This document shows positions 56,210 through 64,000 of a DNA stretch of 64,000 bases, one piece after another. Location of the stretch: NCBI RefSeq assembly GCF_017875765.1, contig NZ_JAGGNA010000001.1, positions 3,375,001 through 3,439,000 of the forward strand. Reading direction: 5' to 3'. The stretch is from Flavobacterium sp. CG_23.5. Lineage in GTDB: Bacteria; Bacteroidota; Bacteroidia; Flavobacteriales; Flavobacteriaceae. The notes beneath the pieces were generated by a model. The model was given only the letters and a program-made list of their open reading frames with translations. It was not told the origin of the DNA and did not search any database. The translations under genes and the position numbers were made by a program. The number at the start of each line of letters is the position of its first letter. The stretch's first letter is position 1.

Positions 56210-57199
56210 TTATTTGATTTCATTTTTGCAAATGCTATTATAAGCCCATTCATTTAAATTTGCAATTGTAGTACTGGCAATTCCATTTAATACTTCTGCA
56301 GTTAAAAAGCCCTGATGTCCGGTCAGTAAAACGTTTGGATGAGAAGAAAGTTTAAGTAATAAGTCGTCATTTATAGCAGAGCCGGTATGATCTTTAAAAA
56401 ATATTGACTTTTCATGCTCATACACATCTAAACCTACGCCAGCAATAATTCCATCATTTAAAGCGTATAATAAGTCGACTGTATTTACGATACTTCCATG
56501 TGCGGTATTTATTAAAATGGCTTCTTTTCGCATCATTGTAAAAGTAGTTTTGTTAAAAAGATGATTGGTTTTGCTGTTAAGCGGACAATGAATGGATATT
56601 ACATCTGAATTGGAACATAAATCATTGAAAGTGGTATATGAAATATTGGCTTGAAGCTTTAATTCTTCATCTTTTACAGGATCATACGCTAAAATTTTGC
56701 AACCAAATCCATGCATAATTTTTGCAAAAGCACTTCCTGTTTTTCCTGTCCCAATGATACCTATTGTTTTTCCTTGCAAATTGAAACCTATCAAATGATC
56801 GATACGATAATCACCCAGTTGCATTAGTTTTTGACCTAACATCAACTTTCTATTTAAGGCTAATAGCAAAGCTACCGCATGTTCAGCAACTGCAAAGGAA
56901 GCTGATATAGGGGTATTGGCAACTTTAATTCCCAATGCATGTGCTTTGGATATATTGATATAATCGGAACTTTCGGAGCGTAAAGCTATATATTTAACTC
57001 CCAAAGCATGCAATCGCTCCAGTACAATTGCTGAGGCTTCGTCTGAAGTGAAAATCGAAATGGCATCAAAACCTTTTGCCAGTTTCACGGTGGTTTCATT
57101 TAGTGATAAATCAGTGTAAACTAAATCGAGATTACCATGTGTTGCTTTTTCAATAAATGGTTTGTCGAAGCCAGATATACTATAAATTAATGTTTTCAT
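56210..57199 (-). CDS. D-2-hydroxyacid dehydrogenase, D-lactate dehydrogenase-like
   Basis: 329 residues. NAD-binding GIIGTGKTGSAFAKIM near 147, NTPISASFAVAEHAVALLLALNR near 96-118, HCPLNSKTNHLFN near 205, catalytic Arg/Glu region NTAHGSIVNTVDL near 231 and C-terminal His in TGHQGFLT near 295. The HQGFLT element and NTP(I/A)YS-like loop fit D-lactate dehydrogenase (LdhA), which would regenerate NAD during fermentation. 213-bp upstream spacer separates it from the M50-PLD unit. Confidence 0.83.
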   Translation of the reverse strand: MKTLIYSISGFDKPFIEKATHGNLDLVYTDLSLNETTVKLAKGFDAISIFTSDEASAIVLERLHALGVKYIALRSESSDYINISKAHALGIKVANTPISASFAVAEHAVALLLALNRKLMLGQKLMQLGDYRIDHLIGFNLQGKTIGIIGTGKTGSAFAKIMHGFGCKILAYDPVKDEELKLQANISYTTFNDLCSNSDVISIHCPLNSKTNHLFNKTTFTMMRKEAILINTAHGSIVNTVDLLYALNDGIIAGVGLDVYEHEKSIFFKDHTGSAINDDLLLKLSSHPNVLLTGHQGFLTAEVLNGIASTTIANLNEWAYNSICKNEIK

Positions 57200-57354
57200 A
57201 GCGGTGCTTTTTTAGTTCTTAAATTTAACTTTCTATAAAATCAATTTATCAATACTTAATCCACTTTAGGTTATCACAATTCAAATTATTTAGGGAGGTA
57301 ATTTTTTACGCCACTATGATTTTCCTCTAGCTGAAACATTGGTAAATTAAAAAT

Positions 57355-57618
57355 CTAATTTTTACCGTTCCATCGTTTTAATGTTGGTAAAATATTGATT
57401 GCTTTTTGAATAGTATTTATTGGAAGTTTTAGTTTCTTCATTTGCGTTGACACGGTGTCTTTCATGTCCTCTAAATTTATATTTGGTTTTTTGAAATCGC
57501 CGTTCTCATAACAATATTTGCAATACTCTTCATTTTTAAAGCCGTTTTGCTCTGTTCCTTTTAGTTCTTCTTTGTCAAGAGGCATTCCGCAACTTTGACA
57601 CAATACTATATTTTCCAT
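57355..57618 (-). CDS. Zinc-ribbon protein
   Basis: 87 residues. Four Cys in CQSCGMPLDKEE and YCKYCYENGDF form a zinc ribbon of a family often named putative zinc ribbon domain. The C-terminal half (MKDTVSTQMKKLKLP) is helical. Possible DNA- or protein-binding role; none known. ATG at 57618; its first codons overlap the end of the start-less Cys frame just upstream. Confidence 0.78.
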   Translation of the reverse strand: MENIVLCQSCGMPLDKEELKGTEQNGFKNEEYCKYCYENGDFKKPNINLEDMKDTVSTQMKKLKLPINTIQKAINILPTLKRWNGKN

Positions 57619-57770
57619 ACAATTTGATATTTAAAAGGGTCGATTATAGTTATTTCAATTAGTCGCAAATTCTTTTTAAGGAGTTTTTTGCAAAAAAAAC
57701 AATTTTTGTCTATTGGTTCAAAAGTTTTCAAATACCTGCTTTCGCAAAATGGACAGCCAATTTTTTTTAT
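57606..57770 (-). pseudogene. Start-less Cys4 zinc-finger-like reading frame
   Basis: Minus-strand frame following a TAA: I-x-x-I-G-CPFC, then 19 residues to CFFC-KK and a basic tail (KKLLKKNLRLIEIT), stop at 57606. Two CxxC knuckles spaced 18-20 residues apart are a typical zinc site, too specific to be easily random, but there is no ATG, GTG or TTG start; only ATA or ATT precede it. Looks like a decayed or 5'-truncated small zinc protein. Confidence 0.35.
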
Positions 57771-57968
57771 TTAAATTTTAGTAATCGGCTTGCTATTTTT
57801 CGTCTGAGGGTCCTTAGAATATTTTTACAAAATTAATATCTAGAAGGGCAAATTTCATTGCAAATTCTTTTCCGTCAACTATTTAATTTTTTCATAATCC
57901 AAAAAATCATACTCTATTTTATTTATGATAGAAAACCTGTTTTCAGTATTTTAGATACGAATTGCGGT
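57771..57968. other. Intergenic region upstream of the zinc-ribbon genes
   Basis: AT-rich, about 200 bp; plus-strand ORF 57858-58052 overlaps the OsmC stop region antisense and has no features of a real protein. Nothing else recognised. The end of the OsmC gene starts at 57969. Confidence 0.35.
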
Positions 57969-58397
57969 CTAAGAAACAATGATTTCAGGTTTCATTTGTA
58001 TTGGTGTTTTAATGGCGTTAGCAATCAAGCAGACATTCTTGCTCATCTCTAAAATATGTTTGATCCTTTCCGGTTTTTGGGAATAAGGGATAACCACTTT
58101 AGGTTGTAATACAATTTCAGTTACTATGTTTTTTCCATTTATAAAGTCAACGGTATACAAGGATTTACTTTCATAACTTACAAATTCGAGCTTTGAATTT
58201 TCAGCAAGTGTCAAAAAAGTGCTCATCAAGCAACTGTTAATTGATGCAATTAATAAGTGCTCGGGAGACCAGGACCCTTTGATTCCTTTTAGATATTCAG
58301 GAGTCGTGGCTGCTTCAATTTCCTTTGGTAAAATAGTTGAGCTTAGAATCCCATTGCTTTTACCAGTCCATTTTAAATTTACTTCGTATACATGCAT
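57969..58397 (-). CDS. OsmC-fold protein (YhfA-like)
   Basis: 142 residues. OsmC/Ohr fold with Cys in LLIASINSCLMSTFLTLAE near 52 and a second Cys in MSKNVCLIANAIK near 125. More distant from the canonical hydroperoxide reductases than the gene at 34349; could detoxify hydroperoxides or bind thiol compounds. In the stress block next to an SDR. Confidence 0.85.
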   Translation of the reverse strand: MHVYEVNLKWTGKSNGILSSTILPKEIEAATTPEYLKGIKGSWSPEHLLIASINSCLMSTFLTLAENSKLEFVSYESKSLYTVDFINGKNIVTEIVLQPKVVIPYSQKPERIKHILEMSKNVCLIANAIKTPIQMKPEIIVS

Positions 58398-58434
58398 AAA
58401 GCGATAGTTTTAATAAAAATTTAGACAGATAAAA

Positions 58435-59190
58435 TTATTGAGCGACAAAACCGCCATCCACAGCCATGGCAAGTCCTGTTATAAATGAGGCTTCGTCAGA
58501 GCACATCCATACCACTGCGTTGGCTATTTCTTCCGGTTGGCCCATACGTCCAACGGGTTCTAGATTCGTAAACTGATCTTCGGCTTCTTTTTTATTTCCA
58601 GTGAGTCTATCCATCATTGGCGTTTTAATGACTCCGGGACAAACTGCATTTACTCGGATTCCCAGTTTAGCACATTCTAATGCTGCCGTTTTTGTCAATC
58701 CAATTACTCCGTGTTTAGATGCTACATAAGCGGGTAAACCAGCAAATCCAACCAATCCCGCCACAGAAGAACAATTTATTATTACCCCTTTTCCTTGTTT
58801 TAGGATTTCGGGGATTTCGTATTTCATGCAAAGCCAGATTCCTTTTAGGTTTACTCCAATGGTTTTGTCCCAGTTTTCCTCTGAACAGTCTTGCGTAGGA
58901 GCTGAGGTTCCTTCAATACCAGCATTATTAAAAGCATAATCCAATCTTCCAAAAGCAGCTATTACTTTAGTGACCATAGCTTTTACATCAGTAGCTTTTG
59001 AGACATCGCATTTGATAAAAATGGCTTCACCGCCAGAAGCTTTGATGAGATTAAGTGTTTCCTTATTTTCTATCCAATCCACAATAACAACTTTGGCTCC
59101 TTTTCCTGCGAAAGCAACGGCTGAGGCTCTGCCAATTCCAGAAGTTCCGCCGGTAACTAGCGCTACTTTGCCTTTAAAAATTGTTTCCAT
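58435..59190 (-). CDS. Short-chain dehydrogenase/reductase
   Basis: 251 residues. Classical SDR: TGGTSGIGRAS near 14, NNAG near 90, catalytic Ser near 144 (INCSSVAG) and YVASKHG with Tyr/Lys near 157-161. NAD preference is suggested by Asp after beta-2 (VVIVDW). Substrate unknown. Its first 17 bp overlap the ppsA 3' end, so the two are an operon. Confidence 0.9.
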   Translation of the reverse strand: METIFKGKVALVTGGTSGIGRASAVAFAGKGAKVVIVDWIENKETLNLIKASGGEAIFIKCDVSKATDVKAMVTKVIAAFGRLDYAFNNAGIEGTSAPTQDCSEENWDKTIGVNLKGIWLCMKYEIPEILKQGKGVIINCSSVAGLVGFAGLPAYVASKHGVIGLTKTAALECAKLGIRVNAVCPGVIKTPMMDRLTGNKKEAEDQFTNLEPVGRMGQPEEIANAVVWMCSDEASFITGLAMAVDGGFVAQ

Positions 59191-61627
59191 GAGTTAGAAT
59201 GTTTAAGATTTCATTGCGTTTTTCTTCGTGTTTTGATTCCGCTTTCAAAATATTTTCTATTCCATTTATCAAAGCATCGGGATTGAATGATATGCTATCG
59301 ATTCCTTTTTCAACTAAAAACTGAGCATATTCGGGAATGTCGCTTGGAGCCTGTCCGCATAATCCCACTTTAATTTTGTTTCGTTTGGCCGCTCGAATGG
59401 TTTCAATTATTAAATGTTTGACTGCGGGATTTTGCTCATTGAATAGGCCGCTTACCAAGGAGGAATCCCGGTCGAGTCCAAGTGTGAGTTGTGTCAGGTC
59501 ATTAGAACCAATAGAAAATCCATCAAATAGTTTGGCAAATTCATTGGCCAGTATTACGTTGCTTGGGATTTCAATCATAACATAGACTTCTAATCCATTT
59601 TCACCTTGGACTAAACCATTTGCTTTCATTTCGTCAAGCACTTTTTTTCCTTCTTCGATTGTTCGGCAAAAAGGGATCATTAGTTTTACATTATGAAGTC
59701 CCATTTGGTTTCGTACTTTTTTCATCGCTTCACATTCCAAGGCAAATCCTTTTCGATAAAAATCGCTGTAATAACGGGAAGAGCCCCGAAAACCAATCAT
59801 CGGATTTTTCTCAACGGGTTCAAAGTATTTTCCGCCTATTAGATTAGCATATTCATTACTTTTAAAATCGCTCATTCGCACAATAACATCTTTGGGATAG
59901 AATGCGGCGGCAACAATAGAAACGGCTTCGGCCAGTTTGTCAACAAAATATTTTTTGCCATCTTCATAATCCTTGGTCAAATTTTTTATTTCAGTTTGAA
60001 CGGCTATATCAGTTATTTTTTCGGGTTCGCATAGTGCGAGAGGATGAATTTTGATAGTATTCGAAATAGCAAATTCCACGCGCATTAAACCAATTCCTTT
60101 ATTGGGATAATGACTCAATTCAAAGGCTCTTTCCGGATCAGCTAGGATTAGCATTGGTTCTGTAATAGGCATGGACAGGTTACTAAAATCTTGTTCTTTT
60201 ATTTCCCATTTTAATTCACCATCATACACATTTCCTTCTTTTCCTTCGGCACAGGATACGGTGATTTGCTGCCCCGTTTTTATGGTCGAAGTTGCGTTCC
60301 CGCATCCGACGACTGCCACGGTTCCCAGTTCACGTGCCACAATTGCCGCATGACTGGTGCGTCCCCCTTTGTTTGTGACTATTGCCGAGGCTCTTTTCAT
60401 TATTGGATCCCAATCAGGATTGGTGAAATCAGTAACTAAAATTTCGCCATCAAGTAACTGATTCCCTTCTTGGGTGTTTTGCAGGAGTCTGGCTTTTCCT
60501 GTCGCTATTTTGTCGCCAAGAGCAATTCCGTTGGTTAACAGCGTTCCTTTTTCTTTGAGTTGATAGATTTCTCGTACCAACTTATTTTCTCTCGCATGAA
60601 CGGTTTCCGGGCGTGCTTGAACGATATAAAGTTGGCTATTGAAAGCGTCTTTTGCCCATTCAATATCCATTGCTTTTTTATAGTGTTTTTCAATTTCATA
60701 GCACCATTCTGAAAGCTGAATGACTTCTTGATTGGATAATGAAAACTGGTTTTGTTTTTCTAAAGAAGTTTCTGTGTTTACAATTGTTTTTTCTGCAGAT
60801 TCAGAACTTGATTTTTCAGAATAAATCATTGTAAATTCTTTTCTTCCACACTGTTTTTTCAAGACTGGATTCAGTTCTTTATTTTCTAAAGTGGGTTTAA
60901 AAACCATCCATTCATCGGGTGTAACGGTTCCCTGAACAATATTTTCACCAAGACCCCAAATGCTGTTTATTATAATTACATTTTGAAATCCTGTGTCAGG
61001 ATCAATGGTAAATGCCACGCCAGAAGCCGCTTTATCACTTCGCACCATTTGTTGAACTCCTACAGAAATGGCAACATCCAAATTTGCAAATCCCATGTCA
61101 TGGCGGTATTTAATGGCTCGGTCGGTAAAGAGTGAAGCAAAGCAACGATGTACGGCATCCATTACTTGATTTTCACCGCTAATATTCAAGAACGATTGCA
61201 TTTGTCCTGCAAAGCTGGCCGATGGTAAATCTTCGGAAGTGGCGCTACTACGCACCGCTACGCCAAGATTATTGATGCCACACTGTTCACTAAGAGACTG
61301 ATAAGCGGTTTGAATTTCTATCTTAATTTCCTCAGGAATAGGCGCCGCTAAAATAAGAGCTCTTGCTTTCTCACCAATTACTGAGAGATTTGAATACTCT
61401 TTTGTATCTAATATGAATAATAAATCATTCAATGGTTTTTCTAATTTGTTTCGCTTACGAAATAGACGATATGCTTTAGCAGTGAGAGCAAATCCGTTAG
61501 GAATATTTATGCCTATAGGATTGAGTTGATTGTACATTTCTCCCAAAGAGGCATTTTTACCACCAACTTTGCTTATTGCATTGATGCTAATTTTTTTGAA
61601 AAACAAGATGTATTTATAATTTTCCAT
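59174..61627 (-). CDS. ppsA: Phosphoenolpyruvate synthase
   Basis: 817 residues. Converts pyruvate and ATP to PEP, AMP and phosphate. N-terminal nucleotide-binding domain (VGGKNASLGEMY near 22, SATSEDLPSASFAGQ near 128), swivelling His domain with GGRTSHAAIVARELG near 415 (phospho-His), and C-terminal PEP/pyruvate barrel with GLMRVEF near 511, ending GLCGQAPSDIP near 770. Slightly longer than E. coli PpsA. The IS4 element ends 93 bp before its start. Confidence 0.94.
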   Translation of the reverse strand: MENYKYILFFKKISINAISKVGGKNASLGEMYNQLNPIGINIPNGFALTAKAYRLFRKRNKLEKPLNDLLFILDTKEYSNLSVIGEKARALILAAPIPEEIKIEIQTAYQSLSEQCGINNLGVAVRSSATSEDLPSASFAGQMQSFLNISGENQVMDAVHRCFASLFTDRAIKYRHDMGFANLDVAISVGVQQMVRSDKAASGVAFTIDPDTGFQNVIIINSIWGLGENIVQGTVTPDEWMVFKPTLENKELNPVLKKQCGRKEFTMIYSEKSSSESAEKTIVNTETSLEKQNQFSLSNQEVIQLSEWCYEIEKHYKKAMDIEWAKDAFNSQLYIVQARPETVHARENKLVREIYQLKEKGTLLTNGIALGDKIATGKARLLQNTQEGNQLLDGEILVTDFTNPDWDPIMKRASAIVTNKGGRTSHAAIVARELGTVAVVGCGNATSTIKTGQQITVSCAEGKEGNVYDGELKWEIKEQDFSNLSMPITEPMLILADPERAFELSHYPNKGIGLMRVEFAISNTIKIHPLALCEPEKITDIAVQTEIKNLTKDYEDGKKYFVDKLAEAVSIVAAAFYPKDVIVRMSDFKSNEYANLIGGKYFEPVEKNPMIGFRGSSRYYSDFYRKGFALECEAMKKVRNQMGLHNVKLMIPFCRTIEEGKKVLDEMKANGLVQGENGLEVYVMIEIPSNVILANEFAKLFDGFSIGSNDLTQLTLGLDRDSSLVSGLFNEQNPAVKHLIIETIRAAKRNKIKVGLCGQAPSDIPEYAQFLVEKGIDSISFNPDALINGIENILKAESKHEEKRNEILNILTHGNNF

Positions 61628-61709
61628 TCAGATATTTTTAAATAGTAACGAACTATTGATTTCTCAAAATAAGGCAACAGAACTATTTTTAGGACTAACT
61701 GTTTTTTTA

Positions 61710-61720
61710 GTTTTGAAAAC
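61710..61720 (+). repeat. Target-site duplication, left
   Basis: GTTTTGAAAAC directly outside the left inverted repeat; the same 11 bp follows the right end at 63172-63182. Confidence 0.85.
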
Positions 61721-61739
61721 ATTGTTGTCCGATAAAAAA
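61721..61739 (+). repeat. Left inverted repeat of the IS
   Basis: Exact complement of the right repeat over 19 bp; the next base differs. Confidence 0.88.
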
Positions 61740-61870
61740 TCACGGAACGTTTATTTTTCTATTTATTTTGGCACTTCACGAGGTTTTAGCCTGCTTTAGC
61801 TTGTTTTTGAGTACTGTCTTGAGAATTTGATAAATGAAAAAATATAATTTTTAGTTTCATTTATCGAATT

Positions 61871-63091
61871 TTATCCCGTAGCCAAATAATCATCAAACAA
61901 ACCTAATTGAACATCGTCGTCCCCGTCGAGTTTCCATTGTTTTTCGGGACTTTCTAAAAATTTAGTTAGATGAATATAGTTGAATAAATGAATTCTACAA
62001 AAACTTACTAAATTTGAAAAAGACCATTGTCTCTTTAGACTTTTCTTTATAACTCCTAATAAGAGATTTACTATTAAGACGCAATAAATTTGAATTTTAA
62101 TAGCATTTTCATTGTCTCCTAAGAAATATTTTAGCGGGAAATTTTGCTTGATTTGTTTGAATAACAATTCTATTTGCCACCTTATTTTATAAAGTGCCGC
62201 TATTGTGTCTGCTCTAAATTCAAACAAATTACTAATAAACTCAAAGCTTCTTTTGTGTTCTCTGTCATAGTATTTTATTTTTCTTAATTTCAATTTGGTT
62301 TTACCACTTTCATTATTTACTCCAACCTCAATAATTTCGTCTGATAAAACACCGCTGTGAATGTTCCCTGGAATGTCATTCTTTTGGGTTACTTCGTACT
62401 TTGCATTGTCTTTTATTCGAGTTACAAAACCTGTATTTTGTTCGGAAAAATGTGCAAAAGCCTTATAATCAATGTATCCTTTATCGAATATATAAACAGT
62501 ATGTTCATCGCATTTTAGCTTTTCTAAAAACTGATGGTCGTGAGTTGTTGCAGGTGTAAACCAAACTAAATTGGGAACTTTTTCATCGGCATTTATCACA
62601 GTATGCGACTTGATTCCGCCCTTGCTTTTTCCGTCAGCAGACTTTCTTCCAACACACTTTAAGATGTCTTTAAACAGGCTTATTGTGGTGCTGTCAACAA
62701 TTTTAATCTTTTTCCCTAAGGCTATCTCAATTCGACTGTCCGATAAAACAAAGCTATGTTTCTCGAGCAGATTGTTATAAATTTCTTGAAAAAATTCTAC
62801 TTTTCTACCCTTGTTTGCGTCTGCCAAAGTACTCTTTTTGGGAAGATGATTAATTCGAACTGTTTCCTCTTTACCTGATAAACCTACCATTCCCCCAGAA
62901 ACCTCACGCAATGAATTACACTTTTCTAAACAGCAAAAAACCATACTAAACAAATGATCCTTGCATTTGAAATGTTTGACATACCTATCTGAATCATACT
63001 TTTTAACTGCTTTGCTAATCATCGAATCATCTATTAAAGAAATCAGCTGTCCGAAAACAGATTTACTCGAAAAATACTTATTTTTACCCAT
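61871..63091 (-). CDS. IS4-family transposase
   Basis: 406 residues, full length. N-terminal DUF4372-type region (KYDSDRYVKHFKCKDHLFSMV) and DDE core: first Asp in KIVDSTTISLFKD near 130, second Asp in YIFDKGYIDY near 205, and Y-(2)-R-(3)-E-(6)-K in YKIRWQIELLFKQIK near 304, the IS4 signature. Should catalyse cut-and-paste movement of the element. No frameshift seen. Confidence 0.93.
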   Translation of the reverse strand: MGKNKYFSSKSVFGQLISLIDDSMISKAVKKYDSDRYVKHFKCKDHLFSMVFCCLEKCNSLREVSGGMVGLSGKEETVRINHLPKKSTLADANKGRKVEFFQEIYNNLLEKHSFVLSDSRIEIALGKKIKIVDSTTISLFKDILKCVGRKSADGKSKGGIKSHTVINADEKVPNLVWFTPATTHDHQFLEKLKCDEHTVYIFDKGYIDYKAFAHFSEQNTGFVTRIKDNAKYEVTQKNDIPGNIHSGVLSDEIIEVGVNNESGKTKLKLRKIKYYDREHKRSFEFISNLFEFRADTIAALYKIRWQIELLFKQIKQNFPLKYFLGDNENAIKIQIYCVLIVNLLLGVIKKSLKRQWSFSNLVSFCRIHLFNYIHLTKFLESPEKQWKLDGDDDVQLGLFDDYLATG

Positions 63092-63152
63092 CGTTATTTG
63101 AATTTTGCAACTCTAAATTACGATTATTTTAAGAAGCCATTAATTTGGCTTC

Positions 63153-63171
63153 TTTTTTATCGGACAACAAT
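63153..63171 (-). repeat. Right inverted repeat of the IS
   Basis: TTTTTTATCGGACAACAAT, complement of the left repeat. Confidence 0.88.
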
Positions 63172-63182
63172 GTTTTGAAAAC
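63172..63182 (+). repeat. Target-site duplication, right
   Basis: GTTTTGAAAAC, identical to 61710-61720. Confidence 0.85.
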
Positions 63183-63868
63183 TAAAAAGCGAGTTGTCTA
63201 TAAATAATTTTAAAATAAAAGGTCGATTTGAGGATTAAAATGAGAACGTGGTAGGTTTTCTCTTTTTGGTGAATCTGATATTGTAAATTTAGTCAAATAA
63301 TGTTTTACAGGTAAAAAAAACGATATTTTTTAGAATTAATTTTTATTTAAATAATTGTTAAACAGTATGTTGTGATTTTTTTTTAAATTTTTGACAGTCA
63401 TCGGATTTTTATGTTCGATTGTCGATTTTTTGGCCTTTTTCAGAAATGAAAAAAAATCCAGATTCCAATTTCTTTATTTTTTGGCATAAATAATTATTTA
63501 AATAAATCGATAGATTAAAGTTTTTATTTTGGGGATGTGTCCATCAATTGACAATATTTACAAAGCGACTACAGCTTTTTCAGGTTTAATTTTGAAGTAT
63601 AATTTTTAAGACAAAATCGAAGAATAAAAGGGGTTGAAATTCTATTTGAATTTTTAAGAAACAGTGTAAAATACCTTAAAATTGGTAGGAAAAAAGAAAT
63701 TCATCTTGTAGGTATAATAATTGTAGAAAAGTGCTTATTATACAAAATTAATTTTATTTTTGTGCATGTGCCCACTTAGTTCATGAATAGCTATTGCTTT
63801 GAAAATAAGTAAGAAATAGGAATGTCGAATAGCTTTGGAAACATCTAAAAAAGAATAAACCTCTATAA
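63183..63868. other. Long AT-rich intergenic region
   Basis: 686 bp between the IS and the GAF-domain gene. No supported ORF; a minus-strand 64-codon frame (63738-63932) runs antisense to the GAF gene start and is rejected. It should contain the GAF gene promoter and, before the IS landed, part of the ppsA upstream region. No structured element recognised. Confidence 0.4.
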
Positions 63869-64000
63869 ATGAAAAACCCAAAATCGCCACGAAATGAATA
63901 TGATAGGCTTCAAGCCCTTGAAAGTTATTCAATTATGGACTCTTTACCTGAAAAGGAGTATGATTCCATTACTCAATTGGCTTCTTACATTTGCGGAACT
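63869..64000 (+). CDS. GAF-domain signalling protein, N-terminal fragment
   Basis: First 44 codons from the ATG at 63869, running off the window. Begins MKNPKSPRNEYDRLQALESY, followed by SIMDSLPEKEYDSITQLASYICGT. The pattern NEYDRLQALESY...LPEKEYDSITQLASYICGT is the standard start of GAF domain sensor kinases and diguanylate cyclases. Which output domain follows cannot be seen. Confidence 0.8.
   Translation, partial: MKNPKSPRNEYDRLQALESYSIMDSLPEKEYDSITQLASYICGT

Larger units (their letters stand above)
61721..63171. mobile_element. Complete IS4-family insertion sequence
   Basis: 1451 bp bounded by 19-bp perfect inverted repeats (ATTGTTGTCCGATAAAAAA at 61721-61739 and its complement at 63153-63171) and an 11-bp direct target duplication. 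It holds one intact transposase gene. Ends, size and duplication length fit IS4-family elements. The intact repeats and duplication imply a recent, possibly active copy. It sits between ppsA and a GAF-domain gene. Confidence 0.92.

Noticed and set aside
61703..61739. 36-bp inverted repeat with one mismatch as IS end
   Set aside because: The outer part is explained better as an 11-bp palindromic target duplication in direct orientation, leaving 19-bp perfect ends.
63738..63932. 64-codon minus-strand ORF at the right end
   Set aside because: Antisense to the start of the GAF-domain gene, with no recognisable features.

Overview
The window is a stretch of a low-GC Bacteroidota chromosome, most likely a Flavobacterium or a close relative. 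The evidence is the gene content (DUF6048/DUF6452/DUF6146-type proteins, CarboxypepD_reg-TonB receptor, serA-serC-LuxC-ferredoxin block, MlaEFD-type operon), the AT-rich spacers, TTG-N(17-23)-TAnnTTTG promoters (clear at 10332-10395 and 15161-15192), and copies of a dispersed palindromic spacer repeat that I recognise from flavobacterial genomes. No rRNA, tRNA or CRISPR array was seen.

Layout. 1-2513: left-edge cluster of a processive family 2 glycosyltransferase (cut by the window), a membrane-anchored HEAT-repeat protein and a single-domain response regulator. 2876-12288: mixed housekeeping genes (LolD-like ABC ATPase, MsrA, SerA, SerC, LuxC-like acyl-CoA reductase, ferredoxin, methyltransferase, small lipoproteins). 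12384-15032: TonB-dependent receptor. 15255-23242: YchF, a flavin reductase, then topoisomerase IV ParE and ParC separated by a DUF1016 nuclease-like gene that carries a 36-bp periodic series of in-frame palindromes. 23281-33002: TerC, small lipoproteins, DinB, pentapeptide protein, MurQ, ZIP transporter, and RNA methyltransferases RlmL and RlmD. 33402-41953: a frameshifted SGNH hydrolase, OsmC, the CysM/serine acetyltransferase pair, Smr-domain protein, a lipoprotein with an internal duplication, an EamA transporter and a cysteine desulfurase.

42051-61627 is a long block almost entirely on the minus strand that looks like a stress or energy-limitation island. It holds an MCE/Mla lipid-transport operon continuing into a GH130 enzyme and a GT4-toroid glycosyltransferase, a type II P-type ATPase, CbpA-CbpM co-chaperones, a retron-like reverse transcriptase with a structured upstream leader, a phospholipase D/cardiolipin synthase-like protein overlapping an M50-CBS protease, a D-lactate dehydrogenase-like protein, a zinc ribbon protein, a second OsmC protein, an SDR and PEP synthase. 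A complete IS4-family element (61721-63171, 19-bp inverted repeats, 11-bp target duplication) sits 93 bp upstream of the PEP synthase start. The window ends in the first 44 codons of a GAF-domain signalling protein.

The most interesting items are: (1) the retron-like RT, which has YADD and VTG motifs and no recognisable effector, preceded by a leader with a 16-bp-stem hairpin and a 52-codon lysine-rich ORF; (2) the exact 36-bp spacing of palindromes inside the DUF1016 gene between parE and parC; (3) the dispersed palindromic spacer elements; (4) the fusion of lipid-transport and glycan genes in one operon within the stress island.
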